NCBI GenBank assembly: GCA_021785115.1
Contig: JAJYGO010000244.1
Coordinates: 1-20,550 of the forward strand
DNA from: Chloroflexota bacterium
Lineage (GTDB): Bacteria; Chloroflexota; Limnocylindria; Limnocylindrales; CSP1-4
Length of the DNA stretch: 20,550 bases
Direction: 5' to 3'
Every line of letters starts with the position of its first letter. Within the stretch, counting starts at the first letter, position 1. The notes under the pieces are model-generated. The model was not told the DNA's origin and ran no database searches. It saw nothing but the letters and a program-made list of their open reading frames with translations. The translations under genes were made by a program, and so were the position numbers. Shown here one piece after another: positions 1 through 7,708 of the stretch.

Positions 1-1
1 G

Positions 2-247
2 GCGGAGTCGATGCGCCGTCGCCGCGCCGTGCTGCGGGACTGGATCGAGCGGGGGACCGCGGCCGGCGAGCTCGATGCGGTACCGGCAAACGCGCTCGCG
101 GCAATGCTGCTGGCCCTGGGGGACGGCCTCATGCTCCACGCGGGCCTCGACCCCGGAGGCTTCCGCTGGCCGAACATCCGCCGGGCCATGGACGCCATGC
201 TCGACGGGCTGGGCCCGGCGCGAGGCCCAGCGCTCGCACCTACATGA
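2..247 (+). CDS. TetR-family transcriptional regulator, C-terminal part (5' truncated by window)
   Basis: The reading frame is open from the first bases of the window and ends at TGA 245-247, so only the last 80 or so residues are present. They are alpha-helical and rich in Ala, Leu and Arg, with a pattern typical of the ligand-binding/dimerisation end of TetR proteins: an amphipathic helix with W-I-E-R-G, then A-A-M-L-L-A-L-G-D-G-L, then a closing helix ending M-L-D-G-L. The DNA-binding domain would lie upstream and cannot be checked. The stop overlaps the start of the ClC gene in an ATGA arrangement, so the two genes are translationally coupled, and this regulator probably controls that operon. 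The family assignment is an inference from the C-terminal pattern only. Confidence 0.6.
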   Translation, partial: AESMRRRRAVLRDWIERGTAAGELDAVPANALAAMLLALGDGLMLHAGLDPGGFRWPNIRRAMDAMLDGLGPARGPALAPT

Positions 248-2319
248 GTCCCGTTCTCGGCAGGGGCCGCTCAGCGCCGCTCGTCGCGCGGCTGGGGTCG
301 GCGGGCTATCTGCGCAAGTGGTTCGTGCTCGGGGCGCTGATCGGGATCGTTGCCGGCGCCGGCGCCGTCGTGTTCTTCACTGCCCTGCAGTGGGCCACGC
401 ACCTGCTGCTCGGGGTGGCTGCGGGCTACGCGCCGCCGTCGCCCTTCGGCGAGGGGAACGCGACCGGCTCGGCCCACTTCGTCCGGCCCTGGGCGATCCC
501 GCTCGTCGTCGGTCTCGGCGGGCTGCTCTCGGGGCTCATCGTGTTCACCCTGGCGCCGGAGGCCGAGGGGCATGGCACCGACGCGGCGATCTCGGCGGTC
601 CATCACAATCCGCGGGGGGTGCGAGCCCGGGTCTCGGCCGTCAAGATCGCGGCCTCGGCCATCATGATCGGCGCCGGCGGCTCGGGCGGCCGGGAGGGGC
701 CGACCGCCCAGATCAGCGCGGGGTTCGGATCGATGCTGGCCCGGTGGCTCGACCTGTCGCCCACCGACGCCCGCATCGCGGTGTCGGTTGGGGTCGGGTC
801 GGGCATCGGTTCGATCTTCCGCACGCCGCTCGGCGGCGCCGTGCTCGGAGCGGAGATCCTCTACCGGGACGACATCGAGGCCGAGGCCCTGCTGCCCTCG
901 CTCGTCGCCTCCCTCGTCGGGTTCACCATCTTCGGGGCGGTGGAAGGCTTCTCGCCGATCTTCGGATACCTGCGCGGCTACCACTTCAGGCACCCTCTCG
1001 AGCTCGTCTACTACGGGGCCATCGGCCTCGTTGCGGGCCTGATCGGCCGCCTGTACTCGTTCTCGTTTCACGGCGCAATCAAGCTGACCCGCCGGCTCCC
1101 CGGGGCCCGCGCCGTGAAGCCGGCGGTCGCGGGCCTGATGGTCGGCCTGCTCGGACTCGCCCTCCCCGGCGTCCTCGGGACCGGCTACGGGTGGGTTCAG
1201 AGGGCGATGGGGGCCTCGCTGCTCGGGCTGCCGCTCTGGGTCGTGCTCGCGCTGCCGTTCGCGAAGATCCTCGCCACCTCGCTGTCGATCGGCTCGGGTG
1301 GATCCGGAGGGATCTTCGGTCCCGGCATGGTCATCGGAGCGTTCGTCGGGGCGGCAGCGTGGCGACTGCTGCAGCACCTGCCGGCCGTCCCGCACGACCC
1401 GGCGCCCTTCGTGATCGTCGGCATGATCGCGTGCTTCGGCAGCATCGCCCACGCGCCGCTCGCTGTCCTCCTGATGGTGGTCGAGATGACGGGCAGCCTC
1501 GAGCTGCTGGCGCCGGGCATGGTCGCGGTGGCGCTCGCCGTCCTCGTCGTCGGAGACCGGACGATCTACACGAGCCAGCTGCGGGACCGCGCCGAGTCCA
1601 TGGTGCATCGGTTCCGGTTCGGCCTCCCGCTGCTCGCCACCATCCGCGTGGCGGACGCCCTACGATCTGCGCCGCTCGTGCTGTCCGACGACGTCAGCGG
1701 CGGCGCAGCGGTCGCGCGCCTCGTGGCCGCGCGCCTCTCCGGGGCTCCGGTCGTGGACCAGCGAGGACGTTTCCGAGGCGCTGTGGATGCCGACGTCCTG
1801 CGCGGGCGAGCTCCCGATGTGCCGACGCGGGCCGCCACGGACCCCCTGGTTCCGACCGTGGGTGCCGGGGCCATGCTGGACGAGGCGGTGGCGGCCCTCA
1901 CCCAGAACGAGCGCAGCTGGGTAGCGGTGCTCGACGAGGGGCGTCGGGTCGCGGGCGTCGTGACCATGGCCGACGTCGTCCGCGCCTACCGCGCGGCCTT
2001 GGAGTCGAGCCTCCGGCGATTGGGGCAGGTCTTCGGAGGCGCGGCCGCGATCGCCGGGCGGATCGACGCGACGTCGCCCCTCGCGGGGACCGCGATCGGG
2101 GGCGCCGGCCTTCCACTGGGGGCTGTGGTGGTGACCGTGCAAAGGGGCGAGCACCTCATCATTCCCGACGACGACACCCTCCTCGAGCCGGGCGACGCGG
2201 TGAGCGTCCTCGCGCCGAGGATCCACGAGGCGGAGGTGCGGGCGATGCTGGCACGCCCCGAGGGTGACACAGCATTCGGCGCCTCCGGCGGGGACGACGA
2301 CGGCCCCGGAATGGTCTAG
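244..2319 (+). CDS. ClC-family chloride channel/antiporter with CBS pair and TrkA-C-like domain
   Basis: This is a membrane chloride channel or Cl-/H+ exchanger of 691 residues. The ClC membrane core spans about residues 25-440. It has the gating-glutamate motif GREGP (149-153, E151), the F-R-T-P-L-G-G helix (192-198) and the selectivity segment G-S-G-G-I-F-G-P (353-360). Two CBS-like repeats follow at about 468-522 and 528-585, then a TrkA-C/RCK-C-like beta domain at about 595-665 (H-L-I-I-P, L-E-P-G-D). ATG 244 overlaps the upstream regulator's stop (ATGA). By eye alignment to E. coli ClC-ec1, the internal proton glutamate E203 falls on Ile205, while E202 matches E204. That may mean channel-like or altered proton coupling. 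The two cytoplasmic domains suggest gating by nucleotides or another ligand. The family is certain; the transport mode is not. Confidence 0.93.
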   Translation: MSPVLGRGRSAPLVARLGSAGYLRKWFVLGALIGIVAGAGAVVFFTALQWATHLLLGVAAGYAPPSPFGEGNATGSAHFVRPWAIPLVVGLGGLLSGLIVFTLAPEAEGHGTDAAISAVHHNPRGVRARVSAVKIAASAIMIGAGGSGGREGPTAQISAGFGSMLARWLDLSPTDARIAVSVGVGSGIGSIFRTPLGGAVLGAEILYRDDIEAEALLPSLVASLVGFTIFGAVEGFSPIFGYLRGYHFRHPLELVYYGAIGLVAGLIGRLYSFSFHGAIKLTRRLPGARAVKPAVAGLMVGLLGLALPGVLGTGYGWVQRAMGASLLGLPLWVVLALPFAKILATSLSIGSGGSGGIFGPGMVIGAFVGAAAWRLLQHLPAVPHDPAPFVIVGMIACFGSIAHAPLAVLLMVVEMTGSLELLAPGMVAVALAVLVVGDRTIYTSQLRDRAESMVHRFRFGLPLLATIRVADALRSAPLVLSDDVSGGAAVARLVAARLSGAPVVDQRGRFRGAVDADVLRGRAPDVPTRAATDPLVPTVGAGAMLDEAVAALTQNERSWVAVLDEGRRVAGVVTMADVVRAYRAALESSLRRLGQVFGGAAAIAGRIDATSPLAGTAIGGAGLPLGAVVVTVQRGEHLIIPDDDTLLEPGDAVSVLAPRIHEAEVRAMLARPEGDTAFGASGGDDDGPGMV

Positions 2320-2341
2320 TCGGCGGCCGGCTGCGCCTACT
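2318..2341. terminator. Possible bidirectional terminator between convergent genes
   Basis: The arms AGTCGGCG (2318-2325) and CGCCTACT (2334-2341) pair at 7 of 8 positions around an 8-nt loop. The structure spans both convergent stop codons, TAG 2317-2319 on plus and TAG 2339-2337 on minus. There is no T-tract, so termination is an inference from position and symmetry. Confidence 0.3.
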
Positions 2342-3647
2342 GGGTCTGGCCCCTCCGATAGGCCTTGCCGTCGGCCGCCGGCATCCGCAGGCGCCGGGAC
2401 GCGAACGAGAGCACCAGCAGGGTCGTGAGGTGCGGGGTGAAGAAGACGAACTGCGACGGCACCGATGTGGACGTCAGGAACCACGAGAACGCCCCGATAC
2501 CGACCAGGCCGGCGACCGTTCCGGCCCGCACCCGACGGCGCGCGAGGAGCCACGCCGCGGCCAGCCCGAGCGCGATCGCGACGAACAGCAGCAGCCCGTG
2601 GATCGCGGGGTCCGAGCGCAGCTGGAGGGCGTCGGCGTAGCCGAACAGCCCGGCCGCGGCGGCCACGCCGCCGGGGCGCCAGTTCCCCGAGATCATGGCC
2701 GCCAGGCCGATGAACCCACGGCCGCCCGTCTGCCCCTCCCGGTAGATGCCGGCCGTCTGGAGCACGAGGAAGGCGCCGGCGTATCCCGCCAGGCACCCGG
2801 AGATCGCGACGCCCAGGTACTTCATCGAGTACACGCGGATGCCGAGGGACTCGGCCGCGACCGGGTGCTCGCCCGCGGACCGCATGCGCAGGCCGAGCGG
2901 GGTCTTCCAAAGGAACCAGTACGTGAGGGGCACCAGGGCCAGGGCGATGATGGTCAGCCACGCCACGTTCGAGGTCAGCCCCCGCAGCAGCCCCCCGAGG
3001 TCCGACGCCAGGAACCAGTGCCTGGCCTCGAGCCATGCCAGGGGGTTCGGAGAATGCCACCCGAACAGGACCCCGCCGGACAGGAACGGGAGGCTGGCCC
3101 CGCCGATCGTGCCCCTCACCTGGGGCGACTGCGCCGCGCTCCCTCCGGTCGCCGGCGAGTAGGCCACCACCGAGAGGAACCGCACCACGCCCCCGGCCAG
3201 GATGTTGATGGCCACGCCCGAGACGATCTGGTTGATGCCGAACGTCACGCAGGCGACGGCGTGCAGCAGGCCGCCGAGCCCGCCGGCCAACACGCCGCCC
3301 ACCAGCCCCCACCAGGGGCCGTACTTCCATCCGGCCCACGCCCCGAACCAGGTCCCGAGGATCATCATGCCCTCGAGGCCGACGTTCACCACCCCCGTCC
3401 GCTCCGAGAACAGGCCGCCGAGGCCGGCCAGCAGGATGGGGATCGTCAGCATCAGGGCGGCGCCGAACGTCCCGCTCGACGTGATCTCGGTCGAGTGCGT
3501 GATCTCCCGAACCGCCACGAGCAGCACGAGCAACAGGCCGCCCAGGAGCCAGGTCCGGCGGTTTCGGACGATGCGCAGCAGCGGAAACTCCTCCGCCGGG
3601 GGCTCTGCGGGGGCCGGGGCGGGGCGGGGCGCGGCGACGGTTCCCAT
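2337..3647 (-). CDS. nupQ: BmpA-type nucleoside ABC transporter, second permease (NupQ-like)
   Basis: Inner-membrane permease of 436 residues, belonging to the BPD_transp_2 (branched-chain/RbsC-like) family. After a Pro-rich cytoplasmic N-terminus of about 25 residues there are eight or more hydrophobic segments. The family signature V-V-N-V-G-L-E-G-M-M lies at about residues 90-100 and contacts the ATPase. ATG 3647 overlaps the stop of the upstream permease (TGATG), with AGGAGG about 10 nt upstream. The longer open frame reaching to 4304 is antisense-type noise from the neighbouring gene and was not used as the start. This is the last gene of the bmpA-nupO-nupP-nupQ operon, and it pairs with NupP to form the membrane channel. 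The symbol is assigned by analogy to the Bacillus/Lactococcus guanosine/nucleoside systems; the substrate is not proven by sequence. Confidence 0.9.
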   Translation of the reverse strand: MGTVAAPRPAPAPAEPPAEEFPLLRIVRNRRTWLLGGLLLVLLVAVREITHSTEITSSGTFGAALMLTIPILLAGLGGLFSERTGVVNVGLEGMMILGTWFGAWAGWKYGPWWGLVGGVLAGGLGGLLHAVACVTFGINQIVSGVAINILAGGVVRFLSVVAYSPATGGSAAQSPQVRGTIGGASLPFLSGGVLFGWHSPNPLAWLEARHWFLASDLGGLLRGLTSNVAWLTIIALALVPLTYWFLWKTPLGLRMRSAGEHPVAAESLGIRVYSMKYLGVAISGCLAGYAGAFLVLQTAGIYREGQTGGRGFIGLAAMISGNWRPGGVAAAAGLFGYADALQLRSDPAIHGLLLFVAIALGLAAAWLLARRRVRAGTVAGLVGIGAFSWFLTSTSVPSQFVFFTPHLTTLLVLSFASRRLRMPAADGKAYRRGQTQ

Positions 3648-4762
3648 CAGGCGGCCGCCTCCTGGCCCTCCGGGACCATGCGCCTGGTCTTCTCCGCGGC
3701 GGCCCGCACCTCCTGGGCCTCGATCATGCGCCGCACGACCTCGTAGGCGATGACCACGGCGAGGATGATCGTGCCCTCCATGATCTGGAAGATCTCCTTC
3801 GGGATGCCGTTCAGGTCGAGGATCTGGGCCGATCGCTCGATGAACCCGAACAGCAGGGCCCCGAGGCCGATCCCGACCGGATGGTTCCGCCCGACCAGCG
3901 CCACCGCGATGCCCGTGAACCCGAGGCCGGTCGGGAAGTCGATCGTGTACGCGTGGAAGAACGAGAGCAGGTACATCATGCCGACGAGCCCGGACATCGC
4001 TCCGGAGAGGAGCATGGTCTGGATCACCATCCTGTTCGGGTCGACTCCGCTGACGCGGGCGGCGAGCGGGTTGATCCCGGAGGCCCGCAGGTCGTAGCCG
4101 AACCGGGTCCGCCACACGAGCACGTAGTAGATGACCCCCACCAGGATCGCCACCAGCACGAAGCCGGAGAGGTCCTCGGGCGGGTTGTGGAGCCCGAACA
4201 GCCGGTTGAGCGGGGGGAACCAGCCCGACTGGGGGAGCTGTCGGGTGCTGACCACGAGGTCGCCGGGAGAGTAGGGCTTCCGGAAGTAGGTCAGCAGCAG
4301 CCACGAGCTGACCCCGGTGGCGATGGCGTTCAGCATGATCGTCGAGATGACCTCGTGGACGCCCCGGGTCACCTTGAGCACCCCGGCGATCCCCGACCAG
4401 GCCGCCCCTGCGGCCATCGCGGTGAGCAGGATGATCGTGATCTCGAGCGGGGCGGGCAGGTTCACCGCTCCCCCCACCGCGGCCCCGAGCAGCGCGCCGA
4501 GGAGCGACTGCCCCTCCACCCCGATGTTGAACAGGTTCATCTTGAAGCCGATCGCCACGGCCAGCCCCGACAGGAACAGCGGGACGGCCCGGTTCACGAT
4601 CGAGACCATCGAGCCGCTCTGCGCCCCGTACTGCCCCATGAGCTCGAACGCCTGGAGGGGGCTCTTGTGGATGAGCAGCAGCGCGATCGACGAGACGGCC
4701 ATGGCAACGAGCAGCGCCGACACCGGCGCGACGAACCAGAGGAGCAGCCGGGCGCGCCTCAC
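3647..4762 (-). CDS. nupP: BmpA-type nucleoside ABC transporter, first permease (NupP-like)
   Basis: Inner-membrane permease of 371 residues, the partner of NupQ. It opens with a short basic stretch and a hydrophobic helix. The conserved F-N-I-G-V-E-G-Q segment (about residues 78-85) is the ATPase-contact motif of this permease class. The C-terminus is charged (E-K-T-R-R, ending E-A-A-A). I chose GTG 4762 because it overlaps the stop of the ATPase gene (GTGA) and has a textbook AGGAGG 7 nt upstream. The frame stays open to 5473, but that stretch is antisense-like Arg/Gly-rich noise lying over the ATPase gene. Its own stop overlaps the start of nupQ by one base, so all three transporter genes are tightly coupled. 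The substrate is inferred to be nucleosides or a related sugar compound. Confidence 0.9.
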   Translation of the reverse strand: MRRARLLLWFVAPVSALLVAMAVSSIALLLIHKSPLQAFELMGQYGAQSGSMVSIVNRAVPLFLSGLAVAIGFKMNLFNIGVEGQSLLGALLGAAVGGAVNLPAPLEITIILLTAMAAGAAWSGIAGVLKVTRGVHEVISTIMLNAIATGVSSWLLLTYFRKPYSPGDLVVSTRQLPQSGWFPPLNRLFGLHNPPEDLSGFVLVAILVGVIYYVLVWRTRFGYDLRASGINPLAARVSGVDPNRMVIQTMLLSGAMSGLVGMMYLLSFFHAYTIDFPTGLGFTGIAVALVGRNHPVGIGLGALLFGFIERSAQILDLNGIPKEIFQIMEGTIILAVVIAYEVVRRMIEAQEVRAAAEKTRRMVPEGQEAAA

Positions 4763-6297
4763 GCCGGGACCTCCTGCCGCCGTGCGCCGGTCATGTAGAG
4801 GCCGAGCTCCTCGGGCGTCACGGTGTTCGGGTCGAGCCTCGCCACCAGGCGCCCGCCGAAGATCACGTAGAGGGTGTCGGACAGGCCGATCAGCTCCTCG
4901 AGGTCGGCGGAGAGCAGCAGCAGCGCCAGCCCGGCCCTCCGGGCCTCGCGAATCGCCTCCCACACCGCCGCCTGGGCCCCCACGTCGATCCCGCGGGTGG
5001 GCTGCGCCGCGATCAGGAGCCTCGGGTCGGCGATCATCTCCCGGGCCACGATGAGCTTCTGCTGGTTGCCGCCGGAGAGCGCGTAGGCGGACGCGTCCAC
5101 GCTGGGGGTCATGACCCGGAACGCCGTGACGGCCTCGGCGGTGCGGCGCCTGCTCCCGTCCTGGCTGATCCACGGCCCCCGCACGAACGGCTCGCCGAAC
5201 TGGTGGCCGAGCATGACGTTCTCCCACACCGGGGCCTCGAGCAGGAGCCCCATGCCCACCCGGTCCTCGGGGATGTACCCGACGCCGGCCTCGCGGCGCC
5301 GCTGGGTGGCCCAGTGCGTGACGTCCTGGCCGGCGAGCCGGACCGTTCCCGCGTCGACGCGGCGAAGGCCCATGACGGCCTCCACGAGCTCGCGCTGACC
5401 GTTGCCCTCGACCCCGGCGATCCCGACGATCTCCCCCCGCCGGATCTCGAACGACACGTCCTGGATGAGCCACCGCTCGCCCGCGCCCCGCACGCCGAGC
5501 CCCTGCACGGCGAACTCCACGATGTCGGTGACGGTGGAAACGCGGGTCTCGGGCCGGGGCAGCTCTGCGCCGACCATGAGCTCGGCGAGCTTCGCCTCGG
5601 TCACCTCGGTCGGAAGCACCGTGGCCACCGTCCTGCCGTCCCGCATCACGGTGATCCGGTCGGCGATCTCGAGGACCTCCTCGAGCTTGTGGGAGATGAA
5701 GACGACCGTGACGCCCTCACGCTTCAGCTCGCGGAGGTTCCGGAACAGCTCGGTCACCTCCTGGGGGACCAGGACCGCCGTCGGCTCGTCGAGGATGAGG
5801 ATGCGGGCGCCGCGGTAGAGGACCTTGATGATCTCGGCCCGCTGCTCCTCCCCGACGGAGAGGTCCTCGACCAGCCGATCCGGATCCAGGGGCATCCCGT
5901 AGGTCCTGGAGAGCTCGGCGATCTGCCGTCGCGCGGTCCGGAAGTCGAGGAGGGGGCCGGCCCTCGGCTCCAGGCCGAGCACCACGTTCTCGAGCACGCT
6001 GAGCTGGCTGGCCAGCATGAAGTTCTGGTGCACCATGCCGATCCCGACGGCGATGGCGTCCTTCGGCGACCGGAAGTGGACCTCCCGTCCCTCCACCCGG
6101 ACCGTGCCCTCGTCGGGACGCTGCATCCCGTACAGGACCTTCATGAGCGTGGACTTGCCGGCGCCGTTCTCCCCGACGATGGCGTGGATCTCGCCCGGGC
6201 GCACCTCGAGCGACACGTCGTCGTTCGCCACCACCCCGGGGAACCGCTTGGTGATCCCCCGGAGCTCGACCGCCGGCGCGATCGCGGCCACACTCAT
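4759..6297 (-). CDS. nupO: BmpA-type nucleoside ABC transporter, duplicated ATPase (NupO-like)
   Basis: Cytoplasmic ATPase of 512 residues with two fused ABC modules (RbsA/NupO type). The first has Walker A G-E-N-G-A-G-K-S (42-49), Q-loop Q91, signature L-S-V-G-E-E-Q-R (146-153) and Walker B with D170-E171. The second has a degenerate Walker A, G-V-E-G-N-G-Q (295-301), with Gln in place of Lys. Its signature is L-S-G-G-N-Q-Q-K (407-414), and A-Q-P-T (430-433 region) replaces the usual D-E-P. An imperfect second site is usual in this family. ATG 6297 has GGAGG 7 nt upstream. The gene lies 68 nt after bmpA with a hairpin between them, and overlaps nupP by four bases. It powers import through NupP/NupQ. 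Confidence 0.93.
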   Translation of the reverse strand: MSVAAIAPAVELRGITKRFPGVVANDDVSLEVRPGEIHAIVGENGAGKSTLMKVLYGMQRPDEGTVRVEGREVHFRSPKDAIAVGIGMVHQNFMLASQLSVLENVVLGLEPRAGPLLDFRTARRQIAELSRTYGMPLDPDRLVEDLSVGEEQRAEIIKVLYRGARILILDEPTAVLVPQEVTELFRNLRELKREGVTVVFISHKLEEVLEIADRITVMRDGRTVATVLPTEVTEAKLAELMVGAELPRPETRVSTVTDIVEFAVQGLGVRGAGERWLIQDVSFEIRRGEIVGIAGVEGNGQRELVEAVMGLRRVDAGTVRLAGQDVTHWATQRRREAGVGYIPEDRVGMGLLLEAPVWENVMLGHQFGEPFVRGPWISQDGSRRRTAEAVTAFRVMTPSVDASAYALSGGNQQKLIVAREMIADPRLLIAAQPTRGIDVGAQAAVWEAIREARRAGLALLLLSADLEELIGLSDTLYVIFGGRLVARLDPNTVTPEELGLYMTGARRQEVPA

Positions 6298-6318
6298 GCG
6301 CTCGCCTCCGACACGAAA

Positions 6319-6351
6319 GGGACGGGCCCGAGAACCACCCGGACCCGCCCC
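6319..6351 (-). terminator. Intercistronic hairpin between bmpA and nupO (attenuator or mRNA stabiliser)
   Basis: Read on the minus strand, GGGGCGGGTCC (6351-6341) and GGGCCCGTCCC (6329-6319) pair over 11 positions, including two G-U wobbles, around an 11-nt loop. TTTC follows immediately. It lies 14 nt after the bmpA stop and about 21 nt before the nupO start. In many uptake operons such a hairpin lets the binding protein be made in excess over the membrane parts, by partial termination or 3'-end protection. The structure is seen; the role is inferred. Confidence 0.65.
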
Positions 6352-6365
6352 CTCATCTCGACCTC

Positions 6366-7481
6366 CTAGCTCGTGGGGGTCGTCGGCACCGTGATCTGCC
6401 CGCTGATGATCTGCTGCTTCAGGCTGTCGAGCTGGGCCTTGATGTCGTTGACGAACCCGCCCGACGTGGAGTAGCCGACCCCGTTCACCTTCAGGTCGAA
6501 GGTCTGGACGCCACCGGTGAACGTGCCGTTCACGTAGCTCTTGATCGTGTCGTACACGGCCACGTCCACGCGCTTCAGCATCGACGTGAGGATGTACGCG
6601 GCGAGCTGAGGAGCGGACGCCTTCATCTGCTGGTACTGGTCCGAGTCGACCCCGATCGCCCACACGTGGGTGTTGTTCGCCGTCGAGTAGGCCTGGGCGG
6701 CTTTGAAGAGCCCGAGGCCCGAGCCGCCGGCCGCGTGGTAGACGACGTCGGCCCCACCCTGGTACATGCTCGTCGCAATGACCTGGGCCTTGGCCGGGTC
6801 GTTGAACCCGCTGTAGTCGGGCGGCTGGCTGATGTACTTGATGTCGACCTTGATCGTCGGGTCGATCTTCTTGGCACCCGCGACGTAGCCGGCCTGGAAC
6901 TTCTGGATCAGCGGCGTGTACACGCCACCGATGAACCCGATGTGGTGGGTCTTGGACTTCAAGGCCGCGGCCGCGCCCACCAGGTACGAGCCCTCGTTCT
7001 CGGCGAACAGCAGCGCCGAGTAGTTCGACTGCGTCGTGAGGTCCTTGGCACCCTTGCACGTCGTGTGGTCCACGAAGGCGTCCACGCCGGCGAACTTGAT
7101 GTCCGGGTACCGGAGCATCGCGGCGCACAGCGACGGCGCGAACAGGAACCCGACCCCGATGATCAACCCGTACTTCTGCGTGGCCAGCAGGTTCAGCAGC
7201 TCGTCACGGTTGGTGCCGGCCTGGTTCGGCGTGAGCTCCTTCACCGAGAGCTTGAAGTCCTTCTCCGCCCGGGACAGTCCGGCATACGCCGCGTCGTTGA
7301 ACGACTTGTCGCCTCGGCCGATCAGGTCGTAGACGAGGCCGATCTTGACGGGCGCCACCGACGGACCCGTCGTCCCGCCTCCGGTGGGCGTGGTCTTTCC
7401 GCAGGCCCCCGCGACGAGCGCCAGCGCCAGCGCCGCGACGACCATGGGTGGCCATCGCTTCGTCCGGATCCCCCTTCTCAT
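6366..7481 (-). CDS. bmpA: BMP-family nucleoside-binding lipoprotein (BmpA/PnrA-like)
   Basis: Extracellular substrate-binding lipoprotein of 371 residues for the adjacent ABC transporter. The N-terminus has a basic start, a hydrophobic core and a lipobox ending in Cys27 (V-A-G-A-C), followed by a Thr/Gly-rich linker. The mature domain starts with K-I-G-L-V-Y-D at about residue 47. It carries the BMP-family signature G-D-K-S-F-N-D-A-A-Y-A-G, and later G-F-I-G-G-V and an A-A-G-G-S-G motif. ATG 7481 is preceded by the purine-rich GAGGGGAGG, a good ribosome-binding site. It is the first and probably most abundant product of the operon, given the hairpin after it. Known relatives bind guanosine, other purine nucleosides or autoinducer-type sugars; the exact ligand cannot be read here. 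No purine riboswitch core was recognised upstream. Confidence 0.93.
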   Translation of the reverse strand: MRRGIRTKRWPPMVVAALALALVAGACGKTTPTGGGTTGPSVAPVKIGLVYDLIGRGDKSFNDAAYAGLSRAEKDFKLSVKELTPNQAGTNRDELLNLLATQKYGLIIGVGFLFAPSLCAAMLRYPDIKFAGVDAFVDHTTCKGAKDLTTQSNYSALLFAENEGSYLVGAAAALKSKTHHIGFIGGVYTPLIQKFQAGYVAGAKKIDPTIKVDIKYISQPPDYSGFNDPAKAQVIATSMYQGGADVVYHAAGGSGLGLFKAAQAYSTANNTHVWAIGVDSDQYQQMKASAPQLAAYILTSMLKRVDVAVYDTIKSYVNGTFTGGVQTFDLKVNGVGYSTSGGFVNDIKAQLDSLKQQIISGQITVPTTPTS

Positions 7482-7708
7482 GGTCTCCGCCTCCCCTCAA
7501 GGCCGCCGATCCGAGCGAGCCTCAGCGGGCCCGTGAGTCTCGGACCTACCCAAACTGTGGATCGTCGGCACGGGGGCCACACGGGAAGGTAGTCCCGACC
7601 TTCGAGGGACTGATGAACCGGTCGGTCGAGGGCCCTGGATGGACGTCCCCGGGCGCTCGGGACCTTTGCCCCTCCTCACTGCGCGGACCGACGAGGCAGT
7701 GTCGCGGT
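7482..7708. promoter_or_regulatory. Shared divergent promoter region of bmpA operon and isomerase-like gene
   Basis: This 227-nt region separates two divergent genes and holds no credible ORF. The inverted repeat AGTCCC (7591-7596) / GGGACT (7606-7611), with a 9-nt spacer, is a candidate operator. TCGAGGG occurs at 7602-7608 and again at 7627-7633. No convincing -35/-10 pair was found on either strand. Confidence 0.35.

Noticed and set aside
75..2267. Long plus-strand ORF (730 residues) over the ClC gene
   Set aside because: Arg/Gly/Pro-rich shadow frame in GC-rich DNA; the overlapping frame has clear ClC motifs.
1660..3339. Minus ORF of 559 residues crossing both ClC and nupQ
   Set aside because: Low-complexity Arg/Gly frame lying over two well-supported genes in other frames.
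4759..5500. Missing Walker A Lys and DEP motif in the second half of the ATPase
   Set aside because: A degenerate second ATP site is normal in RbsA/NupO-type duplicated ATPases, so it is not a defect.
7482..7708. Possible purine riboswitch upstream of bmpA
   Set aside because: No conserved purine-riboswitch loops or pyrimidine core were recognisable on the minus strand.
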